From: Haliscomenobacter sp038240665
GTDB taxonomy: Bacteria; Bacteroidota; Bacteroidia; Chitinophagales; Saprospiraceae
Reading direction: 5' to 3'
DNA: 18,401 nucleotides
NCBI GenBank assembly: GCA_038240665.1
Contig: JBBRGN010000066.1
Coordinates: forward strand, 1-18,401
Shown here piece after piece: positions 6,669 to 12,487 of the stretch. Positions within the stretch are counted from its first letter, which is position 1; each line of letters starts with the position of its first letter. The translations under genes were made by a program, and so were the position numbers. The notes beneath the pieces are model-generated. The model was given only the letters and a program-made list of their open reading frames with translations. It was not told the DNA's origin and did no database searches.

Positions 6669-8802
6669 ATTCTATCAACAGTTTTTGCCCAACCCATTGA
6701 CCGTTTTCCAACTGTACCCTTAAAATATAAAGACCAGCTGTAGATGGCGTCAGGAGCTCAAAATTAGTCCCCGGTTTATTCAACTGCAACAGTATTTTTC
6801 CATCGATGCTGATAAGCTGCGCCTTCAAAGTAGTCGTGGAACAAGTCACCGCCACCCGAGATTCAATCTGCGCTGGATTCGCAAATTGCAACTTGAAATT
6901 CTCGCTTCCTGGATCATTCAACCCCACTGTGTTGGGGAGACTGATGCTTAAATTACTGTTTTGGCTTAGATTTAGCGTATTTGTATACGCGAGTTTGCCA
7001 TTGTACAGAACGGTAATGCGGTATTTGCCCTTGAATCCGCGGATAGTCGCAGCACCATCTGCATTGGTTGACGCCGAGGCATTGGTCCACCATTTGTCAA
7101 ACAAAAGATCAGCAACAGCCTTGCCTGCTGGACGCATCGACCAGTCTTTTCGAAAAAATGGCGCATTGTCCAACCAGTGTGCGCCATTCCAAAAGCCCCA
7201 ACTCAGGAATCCATCTACCGAGCTGTGGCTAAAACACATGGTAAGAAAATCTGCGGTAAACTTTGCGGACAGGCTATCACTAACCAAGTTTCCGTAATCG
7301 TATTCGGTGATTTTGGCGCGCGCGCCGAAGCTAGTATAAAAATCATCCAGGGTATTTTTGACGTCGTACATCGAAATCAAACCCGAGCCAATGTGCGCCT
7401 GAAAACCAATGCCGTCAATTTTTCCACCATTATTTTGAACTTCGCGCAGGTATTGTTTGCAACGCTCGTACAAAGGATTTCCGGGAGTATTGCCTTGATC
7501 GATGGTGACATAATCGTTCAGATAGACTTGGACGCCGGGATCTAGTTCTTTTACTTTTTTAACAATATCTACATAAATTTCTCGTCCACTGGGATATCCA
7601 GCAGTCCCTGCTAAGGCTTTGGCAAGTTCTTCGTTTTGGGTGATTTCATTCAATACGTCCCATTCTTTGATCACCCCTTTGATGCCGGGGTAATTCAAGA
7701 GTTCAGATAAGTGGCTGTTGATGCGTTGCTTGAGGTAGCTCGGATTACCTTGATTATTTTTCATATCAGCAGGCATGTATTGCCAGCTTGGCCACACCAA
7801 GTTATGTCCACGAATGGAAATACCCTGGCCGTTGAGCCATGCTACGGCTTTGACCAGTTCAGGGTGAGTGACCAACCAGCTTTGTTCCCAGCCGTCCCAC
7901 TTGAGGTCGTTTTCAAAGACCACCTCGTTAAATCCATGGCCTTTGCCATCAAAATCCAAGATTTTCTGTTGGTAGGTAATGTCTTGAGCCCGGTTGCCAG
8001 CAATACGATTGGCCGTAATGGCCGAGCCGAATTTGAACGCGTGCTCCAGCATTTCCATTTTGACGGCAGCACCTGAAACGGCATCGCCATTGGCATTGGT
8101 CACTTTAACGGTGAAATCGGCTTTGCGGTTTTGCTCAATCCTTTGCTCCGCTTCGGCTCGCCATGGGGCATTGGCTTCAGCCCCTGCGTAGTTTTGAAAG
8201 AGCTGAATGGGGAAACGATCAAGGGTGTACGCATTTTTAAAATTGATCAAAGCAACGCCACCAATCTCGATGTTTTGCGCTTGGTAACCCGTATGAAAGC
8301 CAAAGTTCAATTGTTTGGTGGTATAATTGAAGTCGGCATCAAATGGAATGATGAATTGCTGCCAAGTAGAAGGAACATTAACCGCAATGAAAATTTCTTT
8401 TTCGAATGTATTGGCCCGTTCCAAAAAGATATTCACTTTGCCTTTATCCACCGTAGTGGACCGCGCCCAGATGATGGCCAAGCCAAGTTCCCCTTTATTC
8501 ATGGGCTGGGTGTTCGACCAGAAAATTCCACTGCTGTAACTTTCTGAGCCGGCGCCAGCTATTGACAGTTGCCGAGTTTTGGTAAAAGACTGGCCACTCA
8601 AAGTAGCCAGGCCACCAAGATTACCACCATAACTGTTGGCAGCATTTAGCAACTGGGTTTCATCGTTAGGGAGCAACCATACACCTCCAGAAACACTGTA
8701 TTTGCTACTCAATTGGCTTTGTAGTGTTGTATAATAGGCGCTTTGAGCCGATGCGCTGCACAGCGCCACTCCGGCTAAAAGCCACAAAATAAGCAATTTC
8801 AT
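6658..8802 (-). CDS. Secreted GH10 endo-1,4-beta-xylanase with type IX secretion C-terminal domain
   Basis: A 714-residue protein from the ATG at 8802; an in-frame TTG six bases earlier is unlikely. Residues 1-20 are a signal peptide. Residues about 21-190 look like a carbohydrate-binding jelly-roll domain. A short beta-rich lead-in (229-255) precedes the GH10 barrel (about 256-570). GH10 marks are ENDLKW (297-302), RGHNLVW (331-337), WDVLNEI with acid/base Glu386, FQAHI (467-471) and ITEYD with nucleophile Glu500. Both catalytic glutamates are present. The usual WHSQ after LVW reads WPSW, so the -1 subsite is slightly atypical. A small beta domain (575-622) and a type IX sorting domain (about 640-714, with SIDGKILLQL and AGLYILRV) follow, so the enzyme is probably released or surface-attached. 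The gene faces the DUF5916 gene. Confidence 0.93.
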   Translation of the reverse strand: MKLLILWLLAGVALCSASAQSAYYTTLQSQLSSKYSVSGGVWLLPNDETQLLNAANSYGGNLGGLATLSGQSFTKTRQLSIAGAGSESYSSGIFWSNTQPMNKGELGLAIIWARSTTVDKGKVNIFLERANTFEKEIFIAVNVPSTWQQFIIPFDADFNYTTKQLNFGFHTGYQAQNIEIGGVALINFKNAYTLDRFPIQLFQNYAGAEANAPWRAEAEQRIEQNRKADFTVKVTNANGDAVSGAAVKMEMLEHAFKFGSAITANRIAGNRAQDITYQQKILDFDGKGHGFNEVVFENDLKWDGWEQSWLVTHPELVKAVAWLNGQGISIRGHNLVWPSWQYMPADMKNNQGNPSYLKQRINSHLSELLNYPGIKGVIKEWDVLNEITQNEELAKALAGTAGYPSGREIYVDIVKKVKELDPGVQVYLNDYVTIDQGNTPGNPLYERCKQYLREVQNNGGKIDGIGFQAHIGSGLISMYDVKNTLDDFYTSFGARAKITEYDYGNLVSDSLSAKFTADFLTMCFSHSSVDGFLSWGFWNGAHWLDNAPFFRKDWSMRPAGKAVADLLFDKWWTNASASTNADGAATIRGFKGKYRITVLYNGKLAYTNTLNLSQNSNLSISLPNTVGLNDPGSENFKLQFANPAQIESRVAVTCSTTTLKAQLISIDGKILLQLNKPGTNFELLTPSTAGLYILRVQLENGQWVGQKLLIELKK

Positions 8803-9068
8803 GATCAATGGTTTTTACAAATTTTAGATTAAAACGAGTAGGCCTAAGGTAACATTTTTCAATTAACCTAAATAGAACCCATGAAAAAAGGAGTGTTGTG
8901 ATTGCCTGGTTTTTTGATTACACAAAATTGGTTGTTTTCCAAAAGAAAGAAATCCATGCTACAGCCGCAGCAAATATGGAAAAGATGTTCTGTGTTAGAC
9001 AAGGCGGGGACTCAGTTGGAAGCAATAAAGCGGGATGCCATAGGCTCTGAAAAAAATTAAAAGGGGGC
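8803..9068. other. Non-coding stretch upstream of the xylanase gene
   Basis: The region should hold the xylanase promoter, but no clear TTG/TAnnTTTG pair was found on the minus strand. A 34-codon plus-strand frame (8956-9060) is the only notable reading frame. It has no recognisable family and is not called as a gene. Confidence 0.3.
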
Positions 9069-9121
9069 TAAAAGTTTAGGAGGTTCAGGCGGAATCGCCG
9101 CCTGAACCTCCTAAACTTTTA
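9069..9121. repeat. Perfect 24-bp inverted repeat with 5-base loop
   Basis: The arms at 9069-9092 and 9098-9121 are exact reverse complements around the loop AATCG. The stem core reads AGGAGGTTCAGGCGG, and A-rich and T-rich ends pair with each other. The shape could be that of a bidirectional terminator, but the U-run is only four bases (CTTTTAC). It lies between two divergent genes, where no terminator is expected. It could be a mobile palindromic repeat or the relic of a lost gene's terminator. Confidence 0.85.
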
Positions 9122-9311
9122 CAAAGCAAAAATAAATGTCAAATAAAACAAAAATCATTTTGCTTAGTCTATTCATAGGGCAAACAAATGAAATTTAGAT
9201 GTACCCAATTTTTTTTTAGAACTACATTTAAATATTGCATTTCAAATAGTTACAATTTTATTCTTCGTGCATGAGAACCCCAGACGGCAATGTCATTTAA
9301 GCATAGGAGTT
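9122..9311. other. AT-rich non-coding stretch
   Basis: No supported gene. A 20-codon frame at 9136-9198 (MSNKTKIILLSLFIG, then five residues) looks like a signal-peptide start cut short by a stop; it may be the relic of a secreted protein or chance. A run of nine T lies near 9210. Confidence 0.3.
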
Positions 9312-9372
9312 ACTCCAAAAGACGAATTTTTAGCTAAGGCATAAGCCCTGTAGGGGCAAAATATGGGTAGAA
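9312..9372 (+). repeat. Repeat unit 1 of island (61 bp)
   Basis: Starts ACTCCAAAAGACG and ends with the core GCCCTGTAGGGGCAAAATAT then GGGTAGAA. It is directly followed by unit 2, to which it is about 87% identical (seven substitutions and one deletion by eye). The core contains the small palindrome CCCTGTAGGG. Confidence 0.85.
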
Positions 9373-9432
9373 ACTCCAAAGGACGAATTTTAGCTGAAGC
9401 GTAAGTCCCGTAGGGTCAAAATATGGGTAGAA
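9373..9432 (+). repeat. Repeat unit 2 of island (60 bp)
   Basis: Directly abuts unit 1 with no spacer. The core is changed to GTCCCGTAGGGTCAAAATAT, then GGGTAGAA. Paired changes keep part of the small palindrome (CCCGTAGGG), as expected if the hairpin matters. Confidence 0.85.
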
Positions 9433-9466
9433 AGTAAGCTCCCAGACAGGCAAAATAGGGGCAGAA
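9433..9466 (+). repeat. Partial, degenerate repeat unit 3
   Basis: GTAAGCTCCCAGACAGG followed by CAAAATAGGGGCAGAA aligns with the 3' half of units 1 and 2 with several changes. The first half of the unit is missing. It ends at an AAGCTT palindrome, after which the copies run in the opposite direction. Confidence 0.6.
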
Positions 9467-9471
9467 GCTTC

Positions 9472-9546
9472 CACATCACGTCCCTACAGGACTAAAATAC
9501 CATTAATAATCCTGCCTTTACTACCCATATTTTGCCCCTACAGGGC
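9472..9546 (-). repeat. Inverted copies of the island repeat
   Basis: The segment 9521-9546 is the exact reverse complement of 9345-9370 (26 bp) from unit 1. A second, diverged inverted copy holds GTCCCTACAGGAC (9480-9492), itself a small hairpin. With units 1-3 this makes an island of about five copies that turns around near 9467. Confidence 0.75.
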
Positions 9547-9550
9547 CCTC

Positions 9551-9748
9551 TAACGTCACTGTTCAATATTCAGGTTGACACTTGTCAATTTCCTTAAGTC
9601 AAAAAATCGTCTTTTAGGGGGCGAGGGTTGTTGGATTTTGAACCATTTGGGGACAAGTACTCCAATTTTCATGCGTTTGCCCTAGTCTATTCAAAAAAAA
9701 ACCGAAAGCAAAAATCAAAGTTTATCTTTCAACCAAATTTCAAACACC
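9551..9748 (+). other. Leader region of nagA
   Basis: Non-coding stretch between the repeat island and nagA. It should hold the nagA promoter. The nearest match is TGCGTTTG at 9672-9679, with TTTG at 9646-9649, 22 bases upstream; the spacing is longer than usual, so this is weak. Confidence 0.25.
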
Positions 9749-10921
9749 ATGTCCACCCTACTTCGAAACGGCGTCATTTACCAGCCTCATCAAATCATCC
9801 CAAAGGGAGACATTTGGTTGGAAAACGGCCGCATCAAAGCCATTTCCCCAACCCCCATTCAGGATGTTGACGCCCATACCGATGTCGTTGACATAAAGGG
9901 ACAAATCATTGCTCCGGGTTTTATCGATCTCCACATTTACGGTGGCGGCGGCGCAGCGGTCATGGATGCTACACCTGAGGCGATAAAGACCATCCTGCAA
10001 ACCCACGCCCAATATGGTACTACCGGTATGCTGGTATCCACCGTAACCGCCGAGATCCCCTTGTTGTGGCAAGCTTTAAAAGCCATCGATGCTGCAGCTC
10101 AAAAAAGTACGGACCAGACCTTGGGTTCCAAAGTGTTAGGCGTGCATTTAGAAAGCTGTTTTTTAGCGCCGCCCAAACGCGGAGCTCATAAATTGGAATG
10201 GCTACAGGAACCCAGCATCGAATTGTTCCAGCAGCTTCAAGATGCCAGCGGAGGACGAATTAAATTGATGACCATCGCACCCGAACTTCCAGGAGCAGCA
10301 GCTTTAATCGAATATGTTTGGAAACAAGGCGTAGTGGCCAGTTTTGGACATTCCGATGCAGATTACGATACCACCGTGGCTTGGATTCGCAAAGGCATGC
10401 ACATTTGTACGCACTTGTTTAATGCAATGAATGGTTTTGGGCACCGTGCGCCCGGCGGCGCAGGAGCGTTTTTGACCGAATCAGCGGCTATGGTACAGCT
10501 CATTCCTGATGGCGTGCACGTACATCCTGCCGGTTTGGAATTGGCTTATCAGGCCAAAGGAGCGGACAAAATCTGTTTGGTAACCGATTCGCTGATGGTG
10601 GCAGGTACGGATATCACGGAGTTCTATTTCTTTGACCGCCTAGCCAAAGCAACCGATCGGGCTTGTTTTTTACCAGATGGCACCTTGGCGGGGAGCCGAC
10701 TGACGATGAATCGGGCCGTACAGCTTTTTGTAGAAAGCACCAGCGCCACTTTGCAGGAAGCCTTACACATGGCCTCGCTCAATCCAGCCAAAGCAATCGG
10801 CCTGGATCGGCAAAAAGGCTCGCTAGAAGTTGGCAAGGATGCTGACGTGCTGGTCATGGATCATCAATTGAAGGTACAAATGACTTTTATAGAAGGCAGT
10901 TTGGTGCCCAAACTACATTGA
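9749..10921 (+). CDS. nagA: N-acetylglucosamine-6-phosphate deacetylase
   Basis: A 390-residue cytoplasmic amidohydrolase that removes the acetyl group from GlcNAc-6-phosphate in amino-sugar use and cell-wall recycling. Motifs in order: PGFIDLHIYGGGG (56-68), GVHLESCF (131-138) with metal ligand Glu135, GAH (145-147), GHSDADYD with His201, THLFNAMNGFGHRAPG with His222, DGVHVHP (254-260), LVTDS with catalytic Asp280, and DGTLAGSRLTMNRAV. The usual second His of the HxH motif is Tyr64, and the usual EGPF reads ESCF, so the site probably binds one metal, as in the E. coli type that also lacks HxH. Length is normal for the family. Upstream is the repeat island; downstream the next gene converges after 16 bases, leaving no room for a terminator. 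No nagB is in view. Confidence 0.9.
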   Translation: MSTLLRNGVIYQPHQIIPKGDIWLENGRIKAISPTPIQDVDAHTDVVDIKGQIIAPGFIDLHIYGGGGAAVMDATPEAIKTILQTHAQYGTTGMLVSTVTAEIPLLWQALKAIDAAAQKSTDQTLGSKVLGVHLESCFLAPPKRGAHKLEWLQEPSIELFQQLQDASGGRIKLMTIAPELPGAAALIEYVWKQGVVASFGHSDADYDTTVAWIRKGMHICTHLFNAMNGFGHRAPGGAGAFLTESAAMVQLIPDGVHVHPAGLELAYQAKGADKICLVTDSLMVAGTDITEFYFFDRLAKATDRACFLPDGTLAGSRLTMNRAVQLFVESTSATLQEALHMASLNPAKAIGLDRQKGSLEVGKDADVLVMDHQLKVQMTFIEGSLVPKLH

Positions 10922-10937
10922 CCTACATCGCCAAAAT

Positions 10938-11846
10938 CTATTCATTGCTGACCAATACAATCTTGCTGTTATCCGGACTCAATTCAATGCGGGTGATGCG
11001 CCGGATACCAAAGGTTTGGAAGTCGCCAATTTTTTTCCATTTCCGATCAGTGGAGCCAGGTTTGAATTTATACAAAGTGCTACCGGAGGCCATAAGGATG
11101 ACGCCGTCATTCATCACCGTAAAGTCTTCGGCATCGGGTAGGGTATTGGTGACCACCGTGGCTTGAACCCGGATGCTTGAGTTTCGTGGATCATAACGCA
11201 TGATCTGCCAAGGCGAGGAAATCGATTTTTGCACATAATATACCATACCGTTGCTGAGGTGTTTGATACAGCGGCCAATGTTTAAAGCGATAACATCCTT
11301 GCGGGGACTGAATACATCGGTTTTTACCAATTGACTGGGTTTGCCGACCAAGTACATCATCACCTCATGGGTATTCAACCAAGCATAATAACCCACTTTA
11401 ACCACATCAGGGAGCAATACCTGGCCTTTGTTGGAACGGTTAAGAGGGAATTGCCACAAACGTTGTAAAGTATCCCGACCTACAAATTCCATTCGCACCG
11501 CCGTGAAATGTACTTCATCCCCTAGCGGACGGGGGGAATATTCGCCTTCCGGGGTATCGGTTACCCGCGTACGCGTGTTGGTGCGCAAGTTGAGGGCAAA
11601 AAAATCAGGAACCCGCATATTGGGTTGTTGAACCGATAAGTACAATTCTTCATTGCTAAAAAAATAGGGATGGTTATTGTAGCCATTGATGTTGGAAGCG
11701 GTCAAAAAGCGGGGCGCTGAAAACTGGAAAATACTGTCGTTCGCCTTTTTTAAATCGAATAAATACAAGTTAGAAATTGGAGCTTGAGCGCGTAGCAGCG
11801 CGGGCAAGGCCAGCAAGCAAATGAACCCCAGGAAAGCTTTTTTCAT
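10938..11846 (-). CDS. Secreted protein with TolB/WD40-like propeller repeats
   Basis: A 302-residue protein with a signal peptide (residues 1-20, FLGFICLLALPALL, then RAQ). The mature part shows repeated strand patterns typical of TolB-like or WD40-like beta-propeller blades, such as YNNHPYFFSNEELYLSV, GEYSPRPLGDEVHFTAV and RITRIELSPDNSKIVLVS. The N-x-x-P-x-F/S-P-D pattern supports this. About five or six short blades would fit. No catalytic motif, peptidase domain or type IX sorting domain was seen, and the protein ends directly after the last blade. It is probably periplasmic. A binding or scaffold role is inferred from the fold only. It converges with nagA and diverges from the aromatic operon. 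Confidence 0.65.
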   Translation of the reverse strand: MKKAFLGFICLLALPALLRAQAPISNLYLFDLKKANDSIFQFSAPRFLTASNINGYNNHPYFFSNEELYLSVQQPNMRVPDFFALNLRTNTRTRVTDTPEGEYSPRPLGDEVHFTAVRMEFVGRDTLQRLWQFPLNRSNKGQVLLPDVVKVGYYAWLNTHEVMMYLVGKPSQLVKTDVFSPRKDVIALNIGRCIKHLSNGMVYYVQKSISSPWQIMRYDPRNSSIRVQATVVTNTLPDAEDFTVMNDGVILMASGSTLYKFKPGSTDRKWKKIGDFQTFGIRRITRIELSPDNSKIVLVSNE

Positions 11847-12023
11847 ACCCTATTATTGAGAAATTGAGCAATTGTATTTTTGATAAATAGGTCTTATCTC
11901 CGCTCAGGAGTTTGAACCGTACTGTTCGTAAGCTCTTTTGCTATTTGTAAGTGACATAGCTAAGGTAAGGTATTCTTACGCTTAGCCATCGTAAATGATC
12001 AAAGAAAATTATGTCTCAAGGTA

Positions 12024-12054
12024 TTGGTAATCCAGAAATATTTCTCTAGGTTTG
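12024..12054 (+). promoter_or_regulatory. Promoter P1 of the aromatic operon
   Basis: TTG (12024-12026), 20 bases, then TAGGTTTG (12047-12054), a full match to the Bacteroidota -7 element TAnnTTTG with a -33 TTG at near-standard spacing. Transcription would start near 12060, about ten bases before leader peptide 1. Confidence 0.7.
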
Positions 12055-12070
12055 TGCTGTTCATAAAAAA

Positions 12071-12184
12071 TGACCAAAATGAATTCTGTATTGAGCAACC
12101 GTTATTTTAGCTTTTACTTTTACGTTCATCCGTAAAGGGACTGCTTCTTTTGTTGCTCCAAGCACAGATCAAAATGAAAAGTAG
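12071..12184 (+). CDS. Phe/Tyr leader peptide 1 (attenuator control peptide)
   Basis: A 37-codon reading frame from ATG 12071 (ATG 12080 is an alternative) to TAG 12182-12184. Its key stretch is RYFSFYFTF (12101-12127): four Phe and two Tyr codons within eight residues (YFSFYFTF). The following codons Lys-Gly-Thr (12134-12142) are the 5' arm of the antiterminator. A ribosome short of charged tRNA-Phe or tRNA-Tyr would stall on the aromatic run, break the 1:2 hairpin (12118-12137) and let the antiterminator form. The stop codon overlaps the first bases of the terminator. The peptide itself is probably not functional. Composition, position and matching RNA structures together make the call strong. 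Confidence 0.85.
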
Positions 12185-12190
12185 TCCCTT
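12118..12190 (+). promoter_or_regulatory. Attenuator 1: 1:2 hairpin and 2:3 antiterminator
   Basis: 1:2 hairpin: CTTTACG (12118-12124) with CGTAAAG (12131-12137), 7 bp, 6-base loop. 2:3 antiterminator: AAGGGACTGCTT (12135-12146) with AAGTAGTCCCTT (12179-12190), 12 pairs with one G-U. It uses the 5' arm of the terminator, so antiterminator and terminator exclude each other. Confidence 0.8.
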
Positions 12191-12205
12191 CCAAGGGACT
12201 TTTTT
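12183..12205 (+). terminator. Attenuator 1: intrinsic terminator (3:4)
   Basis: AGTCCCTT, CC, AAGGGACT (12183-12200) followed by a T-run to 12205 and ATTTG. The 3' arm is identical to the region-2 arm at 12135-12142, which is how the two structures compete. Confidence 0.85.
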
Positions 12206-12266
12206 ATTTGTGGTCGTTCATAAGGAATGATTCAACAATAAGCTAGTTTAATTTAATACCTTATTA

Positions 12267-12297
12267 TTGACTCCTTCCTAAGAAATGAATAGCGTTT
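12267..12297 (+). promoter_or_regulatory. Possible second promoter P2 of the aromatic operon
   Basis: TTG (12267-12269), 20 bases, then TAGCGTTT (12290-12297) within a longer T-run ending in G. The -7 match is weaker than P1, but the TTG spacing is identical and the distance from the -7 element to the leader ATG is 26 bases against 24 in module 1. Confidence 0.4.
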
Positions 12298-12315
12298 TTT
12301 TTGCAAAACCAAATT

Positions 12316-12414
12316 ATGATGTATCCTAACCAAAGCGCTTTTGCTTATCGCTTTTACTATTTTTTCTTTTATGGATACCATAAAGGGACTTCCGGTTTTT
12401 TACGATCAATGTAA
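12316..12414 (+). CDS. Phe/Tyr leader peptide 2 (attenuator control peptide)
   Basis: A 32-codon reading frame from ATG 12316 (a second ATG follows directly) to TAA 12412-12414. The control stretch FAYRFYYFFFYGY (12340-12378) has five Phe and five Tyr in thirteen codons. As in leader 1, Lys-Gly-Thr (12382-12390) follows and forms the start of the antiterminator. The stop lies 23 bases before the terminator, so a terminating ribosome would leave the terminator free, as expected under amino-acid plenty. The frame differs from the extended dehydratase frame that also runs through here; that extension should not be annotated. Confidence 0.9.
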   Translation: MMYPNQSAFAYRFYYFFFYGYHKGTSGFLRSM

Positions 12415-12444
12415 AAAAAGAGTGTTAACTCAACCTGAAGTCCC
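12364..12444 (+). promoter_or_regulatory. Attenuator 2: 1:2 hairpin and 2:3 antiterminator
   Basis: 1:2 hairpin: TTTATGG (12368-12374), loop ATA, CCATAAA (12378-12384), extended by four more pairs (two G-U) that cover GGGA of region 2. 2:3 antiterminator: GGGACTTCCGGTT (12385-12397) with AACCTGAAGTCCC (12432-12444), 12 of 13 pairs. The antiterminator is longer than the terminator stem it displaces. Confidence 0.82.
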
Positions 12445-12466
12445 GCCTAGCCGGGACTTTTTTTTT
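12438..12466 (+). terminator. Attenuator 2: intrinsic terminator (3:4)
   Basis: AAGTCCCG (12438-12445), loop CCTAGC, CGGGACTT (12452-12459), with nine T (12458-12466). It is a strong terminator 22 bases before the pheA start codon. Confidence 0.9.
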
Positions 12467-12487
12467 GATAAAAAAATTGCTACAAAA

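Noticed and set aside
6806..8547. Several plus-strand open frames (up to 163 codons) antisense to the xylanase
   Set aside because: All are opposite a coherent GH10 gene with signal peptide and sorting domain; none shows family motifs.
9312..9432. CRISPR-like look of the two abutting 61-bp units
   Set aside because: There are no spacers between the units, copies are diverged, further copies run in reverse, and no cas gene is present.
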